From Physcomitrium patens (Eukaryota > Streptophyta > Bryopsida > Funariales > Funariaceae): a stretch of DNA of 64,000 bases. A program made the position numbers and the translations under genes. The stretch lies in contig NC_037273.1 of NCBI RefSeq assembly GCF_000002425.4, forward strand, positions 12,887,129 to 12,951,128, in the 5' to 3' direction. Positions within the stretch are counted from its first letter, which is position 1. Each line of letters starts with the position of its first letter. The notes under the pieces are model-generated. The model was given only the letters and a program-made list of their open reading frames with translations, was not told the origin of the DNA and did not search any database. Shown here one piece after another: positions 8,259 to 18,629 of the stretch.

Positions 8259-11200
8259 TTATCTTGGTTTTGATGGATGTCGTTGATGAAAAACTTTGAC
8301 TTTAGCTGATGCATTTGCTAGATTCCTGGATGGCTCCCATGTGCGTTCACTAATATCATATCCGCGCCAATGAACAAGCTATTCCAGCTTATTTCGGCGC
8401 CGCCTTGAGTCTAATATCTCTTCTACCTCAAATTCTTCATTATTATCTACTTCTATAGGAGGCGGTGGCATTTGTCTTCTTCCTTGTATATCCACTGTCT
8501 TATATGGTTCAAGAAGAGATACGTGGAATACAGGATGGATCTTCATTGACTCCGGTAGATGTAACCGATATGCAACTGGGTTGATCTGTTCAGAAACAGA
8601 AAAGGGGCCAAGCCTACGATAGTCCAACTTGTCACAAGGTCGAGTAGTCTTGATATTGCGACGAAGTAGCCATACCTTATCACCCACGTTGATTTGTGGT
8701 TGCTCCTTACGATATAGATCTGCGTTTATCTTTTGTCGTTCTTGAGCTTTCTTCAATTGTGGCTTCATTATTGCATGTAACTCTGACAACCGATTTGCCA
8801 TATCTTCTGCTGCAGGATTATCAACTTTTGAAAAATCAAAAGTATCAAGTCGTGGATGATAGCCATAATTGGCAAAGAAAGGTGTTTGTTGCGTGGAAGA
8901 ATGTACCGTATTATTATAAGCAAACTCTGCCAATGGCAGAAGGGTTGTCCAATCATCTTGTTGATAGTTGATAGTACACCTTAAATATTGCTCCAAGACT
9001 TGGTTTACGCGCTCTGTTTGTCCATCAGTTTGAGGATGGAAAGCCGAAGATAGCTTTATGTCCACTTTTAAAATCTTGAAAAGGGTCCTCCAAAATCTTG
9101 ACACAAATTGAGTTCCCCTATCCGATATGATATCTTTAGGTAATCCATGATAGCGATAGATATTATCAATGAAAAGCTTAGCTGTTTCTTCACCTGTGAT
9201 AGATTTTGTACATGGCACAAAATGTGCCATCTTGGTGAAACGATCTACTATCACAAATATAGAATCATAAGATCTTGAGCTTGGAAGATCTGTGATGAAA
9301 TCCATAGAAACAGAAGACCATGGTTGTTCTGGTATAGGTAATGGCTGAAGAAGTCCGTAAGGTCGATGACGAGGAATTTTTGATCTTGAACAAATATCAC
9401 ATGATTGTACAAAGTCTTTGACTGACTTCCACATTTGTGGCCACCAAAAATCTCTTGATATGAGTTCCAAAGTCTTATTATATCCAAAGTGCCCTGCTGC
9501 TGGAAAGTCATGACGTGCTTGAAGAACACGTAAACGTGCTTCTCCTTCTGGAACATATAGGCGTCCTTCAAAATATAATAGATTATTCTTGAACTCAAAC
9601 TTAGAAGGATCATGAGACTTGGAAGAATTATTCTCGATATCATAAACAAGAGGGTTTGAGGACATACTGGACTGGATTTGCTTGAGAAAAGTTGAATCAA
9701 CAGTCAATGTTGATTTCATTGCTCGGAGATGAAATTGCTCTGGTTTCAAGAGGACCGTTCTTTGTTGCTCAAAAGCTGCATCTCCTTCTTTTGGTGCAAA
9801 ATAAGAACGTCTAGATAGGGCATCGGATAAACCTTGTTGTTTTCCTGGCCGATAAGTGATAATGAACTCGAATCTTGACAAAGACATACTCCAACGAGCT
9901 TGACGACGATTCAACACGCGTGCTGACATGAAATACTCGAGGTTCTTGTGATCTGTATACACAGTGACTGGACTAGAAGCGCCTTCTAGATAATGACGCC
10001 ATTCTTGAAAGGAATCCACGATCGCAAGAAGTTCTTTATCGTGGATCTCATAATTGATCTCGGCTGCCGAGAATTTTCTTGAATGAAAAGCTATCGGATG
10101 GAGTTTGTCATCTGTTCCCATTTGTGATAAAACTGCACCCAAGGCAAAATCTGATGCATCTGTTTCCATAAAAAATGCCTTGGAAAAGTCAACACGATAT
10201 AAGACTGGTGCAGAGACAAACGATGTCTTCAAGGCTTCAAATGCTGCTTCCGCTTCTTGATTCCATTGAAATTTATCTTTACTAGTCAAGCGTGTAAGTG
10301 GAGCTGCAACTCGTGAGAAATCTTTGATGAAGATCCGATAGTAATTGGCAAATCCCAAGAAACATTGGACATCTCTTACCGTCCTTGGAATCTTCCAATC
10401 CACGATTGTTTGGACTTTCTTAGAATCCATCATGAGACCATCATTTAAAATGATGTATCCTAAAAAGTCAACTTGAGTAGTGTGAAATACACACTTTTCC
10501 ATCTTGGCGTACAATCCTGCATCTCTAAGTTTTTGTAATACTTGACGAACATGTATTTCATGTTCTTCGACGTTCTTGGAATAGATCAGGATATCGTCTA
10601 GATAGCAGACGACAAAATTGTCTAAGAATTCACGAAATACATCATTCATGAGATGTTGAAAAGCAGCTGGTGCATTCGTGAGTCCAAAGGGCATGACATT
10701 ATATTCGAAATGTCCATACCTGGTTCGAAACGCAGTCTTCCATTCATCTCCTTCTTTGATCCGTACTAGATTATATGCTCCTCTTAGATCTATTTTTGTA
10801 TAGATCTTAGCTTGATTCAACTGGTCAAGGAGTCCTGATATCAAAGGTAATGGATACGTGTTCTTGATTGTGATCTTGTTGAGTCCTCGATAATCAACAC
10901 ACATTCGTAAAGATCCATCTTTTTTCTTTACGAATAGAATTGGAGCTCCTGCTGGAGATTTTGAATGGCGTATGAAATTCTTTGCAAAATTCTCGTCAAT
11001 ATATGTCTTGAGTTCAGCCATCTCATCTTGCGATAAACTGTAAATTGGTCCAAATGGTGGCTGAGTTCCTTCCTTGAGGTCGATTGAACAATCATATGGA
11101 CGATGCTCAGGAAGAATATCTGCATTCTTTTTCTCAAAAACGTCTTGATACTCCTGATATTGACTTGGAATGCCACTTGAAGTCTTTACGTTTTCAGAAA

Positions 11201-11747
11201 TAGGTGCAGCATAAATAGCAAAAGTTGATCCTTCTTTTGCTGCGTGTATAAATGCTTTTGCACCTATCAGTACGGGTTTTACTGTACTAGACTTATAATT
11301 TTTTACTTGGTTCGTAGAACTATTAATAACGCTTTTGGAAAAGTCAAGTTTATGCGAATTCCAATCTATTCGAGGGTTATATTTTTCTAGCCAGGATAAA
11401 CCTAAAATAACTGGATTGGACGGGGATTTAATTATGTTAAAAGCTATGTAGCTATCATGACCGTCTATTGTTACTTTTATAGGATGAGTTTCATGAGTGA
11501 CATCTCCAGAAGACAAGGGACGACCATCTATGACTTCTACATGTACTGGTTTAGGTTTCTGTACAAAGGGTATTTTACAACTTTTAACAAATTGTTCATC
11601 TAAAAAACATGCTGAGGCTCCCGAATCTAATAAAGAAGAGGCTTTGTAATTCTTAGGTCCTAAATATAAGTCTATTATAAAACAAGGAGAGGGTTCTGAG
11701 GAGAGGATAAGACCTTCATTAGGAATTGTACAAGGTTCCAGCTGCAC
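8259..11747 (-). CDS. pol: pol polyprotein of inner chromovirus (PR-RT-RH-IN; chromodomain split by a stop)
   Basis: An open stretch of 1122 codons runs from about 11747 to a TAG at 8379-8381. There is no upstream ATG. The frame is -1 relative to gag and overlaps it, so expression by frameshift or readthrough is likely. Domains in order: aspartic protease (LLDSGA, residues 40-44), reverse transcriptase ([20 protein letters not shown] at 382-385, nt 10593-10604), RNaseH (ETDASDFALGAVLSQ, YTDHKNL), integrase zinc finger (H-x-H, CDICSRSK), integrase core (SMDFITDL, ISDRGTQF, QTDGQTERVN), then the HPVFHVSLLEPY region and chromodomain start. TAT to TAG stops it at KLE. The rest of the chromodomain (LVHWRGYDISERTWEP) remains in frame to 8259. 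It is the only nearly intact pol in the window. Confidence 0.9.
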
Positions 11748-11752
11748 GGTCC

Positions 11753-12757
11753 CTATTGTAGCTGGACGAATCCGTTTTCCGACATGTTGTCTTCTTTGAC
11801 CGTCGTACCCCTCATTTTATAGTTGTGTCGTTTCTTTGGACAATGTTGAGCAGTGTGCTTAGGTTCTCCGCAATATAAACATAATCCTTCTTGACGACGA
11901 CGAATCTTTTCTTGCTCAGTTAGAGGTTTAAAACGTACCACGTCAATTTGCATGTCTTCTACTTCCGAATGTACGTTTGGCAAAGATGTTGATGTTGCCA
12001 TTGAGTAATAACGTTGAGGTTCCCGTGAATGATTCTCAGATCGAAATTCAAAAAGTCGATTATCACATTTTACCGCAAAATCGATTGCTTGACTCAAAGT
12101 TTGAGGATCAGATAAGTTGAGCATCAATTTCTTTACTTCGTATTGCAATCCATAAAAAAATTGACTGATGAGTGCAGCATCATCCCACTTGATGTCAATT
12201 GCAAGTTGTCAAAATTGTGAAGCATATACTGTTACTGAGCGATTTCCTTGTCGCAGAATTCGGATCTTATTTGTTGCAACACGAGTTGCATCGTGTTCAC
12301 CATACATAGATCGAAACTCCGCCAAAAAAGCTTCCAAATTGTCCAATATTAGATTTCGTTGTTCAAAAAAAGACGAAAACCACGATAATGCAGAACCAGA
12401 AAGTAGAGTGCCAATAAACCTGACTTGTCATCCTGGAGTTGGATAGCTTTGCGGTTGAAGTTCAATTGCCAATTGTACTTGATTGATGAACCCTCGAAAC
12501 TTTGATCTCGTACCATCAAGTTTCTCAGGTAAGGCAATTCTTGGTTCTCTAGTGCTTATAGGGTGTTGTACAATTGGAGAAGGAACGTGATTTGTTGTAG
12601 ATGTTGAAGCAGCTCTGATCATCTCTATATCTCCACTTTCTGCTATTCTTGTTCTTTCCTGTATTGGTGAATTGAGTTGATGCATCGCAAGCATTAACTC
12701 CCTCATTTGCTCTTGCATTTGTGCCATTGCACTCTTCATTTCAACAAGCTCTGCCAT
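11753..12757 (-). pseudogene. gag: gag of inner chromovirus, two in-frame stops
   Basis: The frame holds 335 codons from ATG 12757 (MAELVEMKSAMAQ) to TAG 11753-11755. It has TGA at 12428-12430 and 12209-12211, where relatives have serine or arginine-type codons. The N-terminus is predicted coiled coil (MAQMQEQMRELMLAMHQL). The capsid region carries LPEKLDGTRSKFRGFINQV and YGEHDATRVA. One CCHC knuckle (CLYCGEPKHTAQHC) lies near the C-terminus. The pol frame lies -1 at the end. GGAAAAC in the gag frame shortly before the stop is shared with the outer element, but it is not a textbook slippery site. Confidence 0.85.
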
Positions 12758-12850
12758 AATGACACTAAGAAGAAAAATTTGTTTGATATTGCTCAAGACA
12801 AAAGAAAAGAAAGACTTGATAACAAAGAAGATACTAAGAACAATATCAGT

Positions 12851-12920
12851 TTAGAAGTGGGTAATCCGCAAACTTCTAATACGCTTATGTCTTGTCAAGA
12901 GAAAGGGGTAATCCACTCTT
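12851..12920 (-). other. Leader hairpins of inner element
   Basis: On the + strand, TTAGAAG (12851-12857) pairs with CTTCTAA (12873-12879) around GGGTAATCC. AAGAG (12897-12901) pairs with CTCTT (12916-12920) around GGGGTAATCC. In sense the loops read GGATTACCC, as in the outer element, while the stem sequences differ. Confidence 0.55.
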
Positions 12921-12956
12921 ACTCAAGAAAAAACAAAGCTCTGATATTGTAAGTGT

Positions 12957-12967
12957 ACTCTTGTCAA
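12957..12967 (-). other. Candidate self-priming primer-binding site, inner element
   Basis: In sense this is TTGACAAGAGT, beginning 2 nt after the 5' LTR. It is an exact reverse complement of ACTCTTGTCAA, which starts 31 nt after the first T of the sense-strand TATA box in the LTR (see 13136-13146). The twelfth base no longer pairs. A tRNA-iMet-like ATATCAGAGC follows at 12938-12947 without the TGG needed for the tRNA CCA end. Confidence 0.65.
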
Positions 12968-12969
12968 TC

Positions 12970-13521
12970 TGTCAAGGACAAAGACTTGATGAGGAAAAAT
13001 ATACACCAAAAGGCTATCTCGATATAATAAGTCAAAATATAAACAAGTAGGTATATTAAAAGAAAACTGGAATGGCTATTGCCGCAAGACAAGAAACTAA
13101 AGACTCTTGAACCTGGACTAGAAGCAAGAAAGGAGTTGACAAGAGTGAAGAAGCCTTCACTCTTGTCTCTATATATACTATGTAACTAGGGGCTACGTGG
13201 CGACGTTCTATAGGACCTCCAATATGTGTTGACTTTGTATGACACATGCCTTGACTTACAAGGCAAGTTTTTCTACGTGTGGGCCACATAGTTAGCTTGA
13301 TCTTCAAGCTAACAACATGTGTGGCACATGGCCAACTTGTTGACCACGTTTCTAATCCAAAAAGTCAATTAAAGACACCTATGAAGTCAAAGCAGCATCT
13401 AGGAAGTTTCTAGGAAGCTTCTATATTAAATATTATACAATTAACTTACTTTTATCTACTTTTACTTACTTCTAACTATTTCTATATGTAATTATTAGCT
13501 TACATGATTATGGCCGTGACA
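12970..13521 (-). repeat. 5' LTR of inner chromovirus
   Basis: It is 552 bp, TG...CA, and is the promoter-bearing copy. In sense the order is: GAAGCTTCCTAGAAACTTCC heat-shock-like half-sites, TATA box at 13169-13177, palindrome 13138-13167, predicted RNA 5' end at 13146, then U5 to GTCCTTGACA. Compared with the 3' LTR it has an 11-bp duplication near 13403-13414. Confidence 0.93.
13136..13146 (-). promoter_or_regulatory. Predicted RNA 5' end / self-primer segment, inner element
   Basis: In sense this is ACTCTTGTCAA, 31 nt after the first T of TATATATAG (13177). It pairs exactly with the primer-site candidate at 12957-12967. The same TATA spacing occurs at 33693-33703 (D), 51111-51121 (gag-only element) and in the solo LTR at 53074-53611. 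Confidence 0.6.
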
Positions 13522-15099
13522 CCTGGAAGGCAGCAATGACTATCCGATGCTTTATCAAGGAGATCGTATCTTGCACCAAAGGCTGGAGAAGCAACGTTTG
13601 ATCAACAATGTACAACGTTATTGAAGCCAGAGAGATTTCAACTTTGTACTACTATTGTATCATTTGATGCTGACTTCCTAAACCAGGTACGTGCTATAAC
13701 CATTAAAGATTCAATAGCCATTGATATCAAGCAACGTACCAATGACGACAAGTTCAAGGTGGAGGGAGATCTTTTATACTTTGAAGAGCGATTGTACATT
13801 CCAAAAGGACTGGCACGACTCCGAGTTCTTCAATCTCGCCATGATTTTCCAGCTGTGGGACATTTTGGATTCAATAAGACCTTGGACCTTATTTCCCGAG
13901 ATTTTTGGTGGCCCCAAATGTGGAAGGATGTGAAAGATTTTGTCCTCTCTTGTGACATCTGTTCAAGATCTAAGAATCCTCGGCATCGCCCTTATGGACT
14001 TCTACAGCCATTGCCAATTCCACGTCGACCATGGTCTTCAATTTCTATGGACTTCATCATGTACTTGCCATCGTCAAACTCATTTGACAGCATCTTTGTC
14101 GTGGTAGATCGGCTTACGAAGATGGCACACTTTGTTCTTTGTAAGAAGACATCATCCAGTGAAGTCACAGCAAGACTCTTTCTCGATAATGTGTATCGAT
14201 ATCATGGACTACCAGATGATATCATATCAGATCGAGGTACCCAGTTCGTGTCAAAGTTTTGGAGATCTCTCTTTGGGATATTGAAGGTGGATATCAAGCT
14301 TTCTTCAGCTTTTCATCCTCAAACTGATGGCCAAACGGAACGGGTGAACTAAGTCTTGGAGCAGTACTTACGATGCAGCATCAACTATCAGCAAGACGAT
14401 TGGACTGCATATCTATCACTAGCCGAGTTTGCATATAACAACACCCTCCATGCGTCGACTCAACAAACACCATTCTTTTCCAACTATGGGTATCATCCGA
14501 AGCTTGATTTATTGAGTCCGTCAACAAATTTCAATCTAGCAGCTGAAGGATTTGTGAAGCAACTATCAGAGCTTCAAACTATGTTGAAGCTTCAATTATA
14601 ATCCGCTCAAGAATCCTATAAGACGTCTGCAGATAGATTTCGGAATCCAGCACCTACTTTCAAAGTTGGAGACAAAGTCTGGCTTCTTCGACGAAATATC
14701 AAGACCAAGCGACCATGTGATAACTTGGACTATCAAAGATTGGGACCATTTATCATCCAGAAGCAAATTAATCCAGTGGCATACCGGCTGGAGTTATCGG
14801 CTTCTATGAAGGTACATCCAGTCTTTCATGTTTCTCTATTGGAACCTTATCGGGAGTCATCTTTTCTTGGAAGAGTGCAATGTCCGCCACCTAGTATTGA
14901 AATCGAGAACCACGAAGAATACGAGGTTGAAAAGGTATTGGATTCACGGCGAAGGTGGAAAAAGTTAGAATATCTTGTTCATTGGTGCGGCTATGACATT
15001 AATGAGCGAACATGGGAGCCAACTGAAAATCTTGCGAATGCGCCACAAAAGGTACAGGAGTTTCATCAACGACATCCCGATAAACCTAAATCAATTTGA
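13522..15099 (+). pseudogene. pol: pol part 2 of outer chromovirus (integrase and chromodomain)
   Basis: This continues the frame interrupted at 7166: RPG, then a stop (TGA 13537-13539), then LSDALSRRS. Integrase: HDFPAVGHFGFNKTL with CDICSRSK zinc-binding residues (about 13840-13975), a core with MDFIMYL, ISDRGTQF and TDGQTERVN, a TAA at 14350-14352 where the inner element has Gln, and a TAA near 14599. A complete chromodomain closes the protein at about 14925-15060: YEVEKVLDSRR, KKLEYLVHWCGYDINERTWEP. In chromoviruses this domain tethers integrase to modified histones. Stop is at 15097-15099. Confidence 0.87.
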
Positions 15100-15218
15100 T
15101 GATAGCTTCTTTCTGAAGCTTGTTCTCCCAACAATATAAGAAAAGGAGAGAGCACCAGCAAAATTCATAGTTGATGTATTTATTTTCTCCAAGATAGATC
15201 GTAGTTTGGTCTTTTGAT

Positions 15219-15572
15219 ATGGATAGCCAAGAGATAGATACTATGCCAGTCAGAGTATCGCAACCGAGTAGCTCACGAAGGTGACCCCAAGATGAAGAAC
15301 TACATGTACCACGACGACGACGGAGGATACCGAGTAACCGATCACTGGTGATCGTATTTGAGATCGAGCCTGCTTACGATGGTCAACCAGAAGGCGTGTT
15401 TGCAGGACAATTTCACAATGAGGACACGGAAGTTCATGCTTGGTCAGAAGTCGAAGGCGTGGGCCACTACCGTTGGCTTCAAGGGTCGATGAACCACTTG
15501 CCTCGTGAACAACAGTTGGAGTTCATAGCAGAAGTTATGCGACAGATCTTCATTTTCTTGCGTTGGTACTGA
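15219..15572 (+). pseudogene. Accessory ORF 3' of pol, outer element
   Basis: ATG 15219 (MDSQEID) opens 117 codons, broken only by TGA at 15282-15284 (likely CGA). It shares with the inner-element ORF the N-terminal MxSQ, SQPS followed by an Arg-rich stretch, LVIVFEIE versus LVILLEV, GHYRWLQGSMNHLPRE, and the end EFIAEVMRQI versus EYVANIIRRI. It starts 120 bp after pol and ends 34 bp before the polypurine tract. Function is unknown, and no signal peptide or zinc motif is seen. Confidence 0.65.
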
Positions 15573-15619
15573 TCAACAACATTGCTTCTCAGAGACCTCG
15601 AAGCTAAAGGAGGGAATGA

Positions 15620-16114
15620 TGTTAGGGACATATTTCTTAGAACTTTCTAGAGAGAGGTTTCTAGAACCTTCTAGAAAACATGTCTCTGGAACCTTCTAGA
15701 AGAGAAGCCTCTAAAACCTTTTAGAGAGAAGTTTCTAGAAGCTTCTAGAAAGGAAGTCTCTGGAACCTTCTAGAAGAGAAGTTTCTAGAAGCTTCTAGAA
15801 AGGAATCCCCTGGAACTTTCTAGAAGCTTCCTAGTTAATAAAAGTAGCTCGAGAAGTTTCTAGAACCTTCTAGAAAGGAAGACTCTAGAACCTTCTAGAA
15901 GCTTCCTAGTTAATAGAAGTAGCTCGAGAAGCTTCCTAAGTAGGAGTGTATATAGGGATCAAGGCTGAAGAGTTCTTCAGTCTCGACAACACATCTCTTG
16001 GAGTTCTAGCTCACCTTTCTAGTGTTGTTCTTGTACTCATCTGTTTAATCTAGTTCTGCCACTTCTTCTTGAACTTCTTGTTAGATTTCAAGTCTGTATT
16101 TTGTGTCTGTGACA
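15620..16114 (+). repeat. 3' LTR of outer chromovirus
   Basis: It is 495 bp, TGTTAGGG...CTGTGACA, with the polypurine tract AAAGGAGGGAATGA (15606-15619) immediately before it. It is about 96% identical to the 5' LTR and keeps the heat-shock-element array, TATA (15949-15954) and AGTCTCGACAA self-primer segment. Confidence 0.95.
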
Positions 16115-16459
16115 TATTGATAGCATATAGAATAAGCTAATTATGTGAGGCACATATAAAAAATTTGTCTTACAAGTTAAAATATGTATCTTGCAAAGTC
16201 AACATATATTCGAGGTTCTATAGAATATTGTCATGTAGCTCCTAGTTATATAGTATAAATGGAGACTAGAGGAAAGCCTTTTTTATTCTTGTTGACACCT
16301 TTCTAATCCTTAGTCTTATTTCAAGAGTTTTTGGTCTTCTTATCTTTGACAATTATCATTCTAGTTCAATACATTACTATCAATAAGTGATTTCTTTGTC
16401 TTTTTTAGTGACATAAGAGTGTACTGAGATTCTAGTTTTTGATATTTATATCCTTGATA
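16115..16459 (+). repeat. Old chromovirus LTR, 3' half
   Basis: This is the continuation of the LTR interrupted at 3773: AGCATATAGAATAAGC, TCTATAGAATATTGTCATG, a decayed TATA region, ending TATCCTTGATA (CA to TA). It starts with the TATTG target duplication. Confidence 0.65.
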
Positions 16460-16529
16460 CTTGCTTAATATATAAAGATTTTATTAATTAAAAAAAGAAA
16501 CATGATTATTTAAAAAAATTAAGCCTATA

Positions 16530-18592
16530 CATCTATCATAGAAAAGAATTCAATGAAGATAAATAAATAATTGAGACTTTATTCAAAGATAGACGACAAA
16601 ATAAAAATAAAGAAATATGAATAATAAAAAAAGATAGAATGGCTATGCCAAAAGACAAGAAAACTAAAAAATCCTGAAATTAAATTAGAAGCAAAAAAAG
16701 AGTTAACAATAGTGCAAATGACTTCTCTTTTGTTTTTATATAAATTATCTATCTAATAGCAATATAGCAATGTTGTTGTGATATAATACGGCTAATAAAT
16801 GAAAGAAAAAAAAACATTATATTATAGAAGATCTTATTTTTAAATATTATAGAAAATTATCTTTAAAATATAAATAATAATTAAAAAAATAGTAAAAAAA
16901 AAGTCATAATGTTGTCTTTTTATAAAATAGGCTTTTACTTACTTTATAAGGCAAAATGACGCAAAACAAAGTTGATTAGAAAATTAAATAATATAAGCAT
17001 GTATAGAAGGGAATTAAGAGTAGATTTTAGTAAAATTTACCTTAGAAAGCCAAAAATAGGTATTCAAAGAAGACTAGTTGTCAACCTAAGTCAAAATTAG
17101 AACTTGAGGCACAAAATTGCACACCTACGATGATTTTGGTTTTCTTTGATACATCAAAGAATAGAATTGGAGAGTAGAATCAAGAAAAAATTTTATGGCA
17201 TTTTTTTATGTCAATTGAATCAATATTGAATTTTTAAAAGATTTTCAAAGTTATTTATATTTTTGTTGGTTTAGATTTTTAAAAATAAAAATATATTTAT
17301 AAATTTAAAGGTTTCTTAAGTTTTGTAGTATATATATAGATGAATTTTGGAAAGTGTGTTGGTGTGTTAGTTGTTAATATTTGTGCAATTTCTAAAGTAA
17401 ATCAAATGGTTATATCAAAGTATGTGAAGGTTTTTATAGGTTGAGGTCTCAAAAATTGGAGTTTGAAGGTTAATAAGTATTTCTAAGATCTTTAGTAATT
17501 TGTCAATTGGATTGAAGTGATTTTTTTTTATATGGATATTAAACTTTATTTTTAATATTTAAGTGAAATTTAAAAGCAATTCAATGATTCAAGAAGGAAA
17601 TATTAGTGCTAAAAGTTTAGCATTTAGATTGGAATAAGAGGCCACCTAATACCTGATTGGATTATCTTGCATTTTTTTCAATTGGTAAATGTGATTGATT
17701 TTATCTTTCTTGTGTTTGTTTCTTATTAAAGCATTAAGAAGAGTGCAAATTTTGAGTTGATATCAATGATTTGATCATTAATTGTTGAAGTTCCATTTTT
17801 CTATAGGATTTATTAAGATTTTTTTTAAGATCTAGGATTTGATTAGGATTTGGTTTAGAATTTATTTAAGATTTAGAAATTCATTAGGATTTTATTAGGA
17901 TTTCATTAGAATTTGGTTTAGAATTTATCTAAAGTTTAGAAATTCATTAGGATTTTATTAGGATTTGATCTAGGATTTGATTAAGGTTTAATTAGGATTC
18001 TAATTAAGATTTGATCTAAGGTTTGATTAAACTTTAATCAAGATTTTAATTAAAATTATATTAAGATTTTTATTTCTAATATTTTTTAAAGATTCTTTGA
18101 ATTTCCTTTATAACTTTTTTTAAATTTATTTCAATAGGTTCAAGTTTCATTGAGTAATTAGAAATTACTCAAATTTTATTTAAGGTTCTATTAGACTTGG
18201 TAGAATTGTTGTTGCATTATTATTTATCTTCCACAATTAGGTGCTCAATGCATTCTCAAGCAAGGATACATATAATATGACAACATTCTATAGGACTTCT
18301 TGTACATATTCAATTTGTAAGACACATGTCTTAACTTGCAAGATGAGTTTTCTATATGTGCAATACATGTCTTAATTTACAAGATAAGTTTTCCATATGT
18401 GCGACACATGGCTAACTTTTTGGCCAAGTTTCTATCTACCAATCACTTCTAAACATGTATTAAGGTGAAACTACATTTATACAACTTCTAAAAAGCTATT
18501 CTATAAGATATAATAAAATTAATCTACTTTAACATAATTATTCATATTATCTAGGTAAATATTAGAATAAATATGTATATTTAAGATAATAT
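16530..18592 (-). repeat. Decayed 3' LTR of reverse-strand chromovirus G, split by LTR-A copy 2
   Basis: Segments 16530-16773 and 18283-18592 align to the left and right parts of the inner LTR in the same orientation (GAATGGCTATGCCAAAAGACAAG; later CATTCTATAGGACTTC, GCGACACATGGCTAAC). They are followed at about 18593-18625 by CTTCTTTTTAGGAATGAATTC, matching the polypurine tract and downstream leader of the inner element. Confidence 0.6.
16774..18282 (+). repeat. LTR-A copy 2 (solo LTR-like, 1.5 kb)
   Basis: It begins TGTTGTGATATAATACGG and ends AATATGACA, like LTR-A copy 1, with weaker similarity between. The interior has runs of ATTAGGATTTGATTAGGATTT-type units (about 17810-18050). It interrupts the LTR of G. 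Flanks (AATGT, ACATT) are not a clean duplication. Confidence 0.5.
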
Positions 18593-18629
18593 CCTTCTTT
18601 TTAGGAATGAATTCTATAAGAAGCAATGT

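Larger units (their letters stand above)
7167..13521 (-). mobile_element. Inner Ty3/gypsy chromovirus, complete, reverse orientation
   Basis: The LTRs are 7167-7707 (541 bp, the 3' LTR) and 12970-13521 (552 bp, the 5' LTR). The target duplication is a perfect CCTGG (7162-7166 and 13522-13526), inside the outer pol. Reading leftward: primer site 12957-12967, leader hairpins, gag (2 stops), a long open pol, chromodomain split by one stop, a small extra ORF, and polypurine tract 7708-7720. The LTRs differ by an 11-bp duplication and a few substitutions, so this is the youngest chromovirus in the window. It is related to the outer element in gag, pol and the extra ORF but differs in LTR sequence. 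Confidence 0.93.
3774..16114 (+). mobile_element. Outer Ty3/gypsy chromovirus, complete structure, with nested insertion
   Basis: Two 495-bp LTRs (3774-4268 and 15620-16114) with TG...CA ends are flanked by a perfect 5-bp duplication, TATTG (3769-3773 and 16115-16119). I count about 20 substitutions between the LTRs, mostly transitions, or about 96% identity. Internal order is leader with hairpins, gag, pol (protease core missing, RT, RNaseH, integrase, chromodomain), an extra small ORF, and polypurine tract 15606-15619. A second element (7167-13521) sits in reverse orientation between RNaseH and integrase. Without the inner element this one is about 6 kb. Stops and frameshifts in gag and pol make it non-autonomous today. 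Confidence 0.93.

Noticed and set aside
9251-9700. 149-codon reverse-strand frame
   Set aside because: It is a shadow of the inner pol integrase region in another frame, with cryptic composition and no domain.
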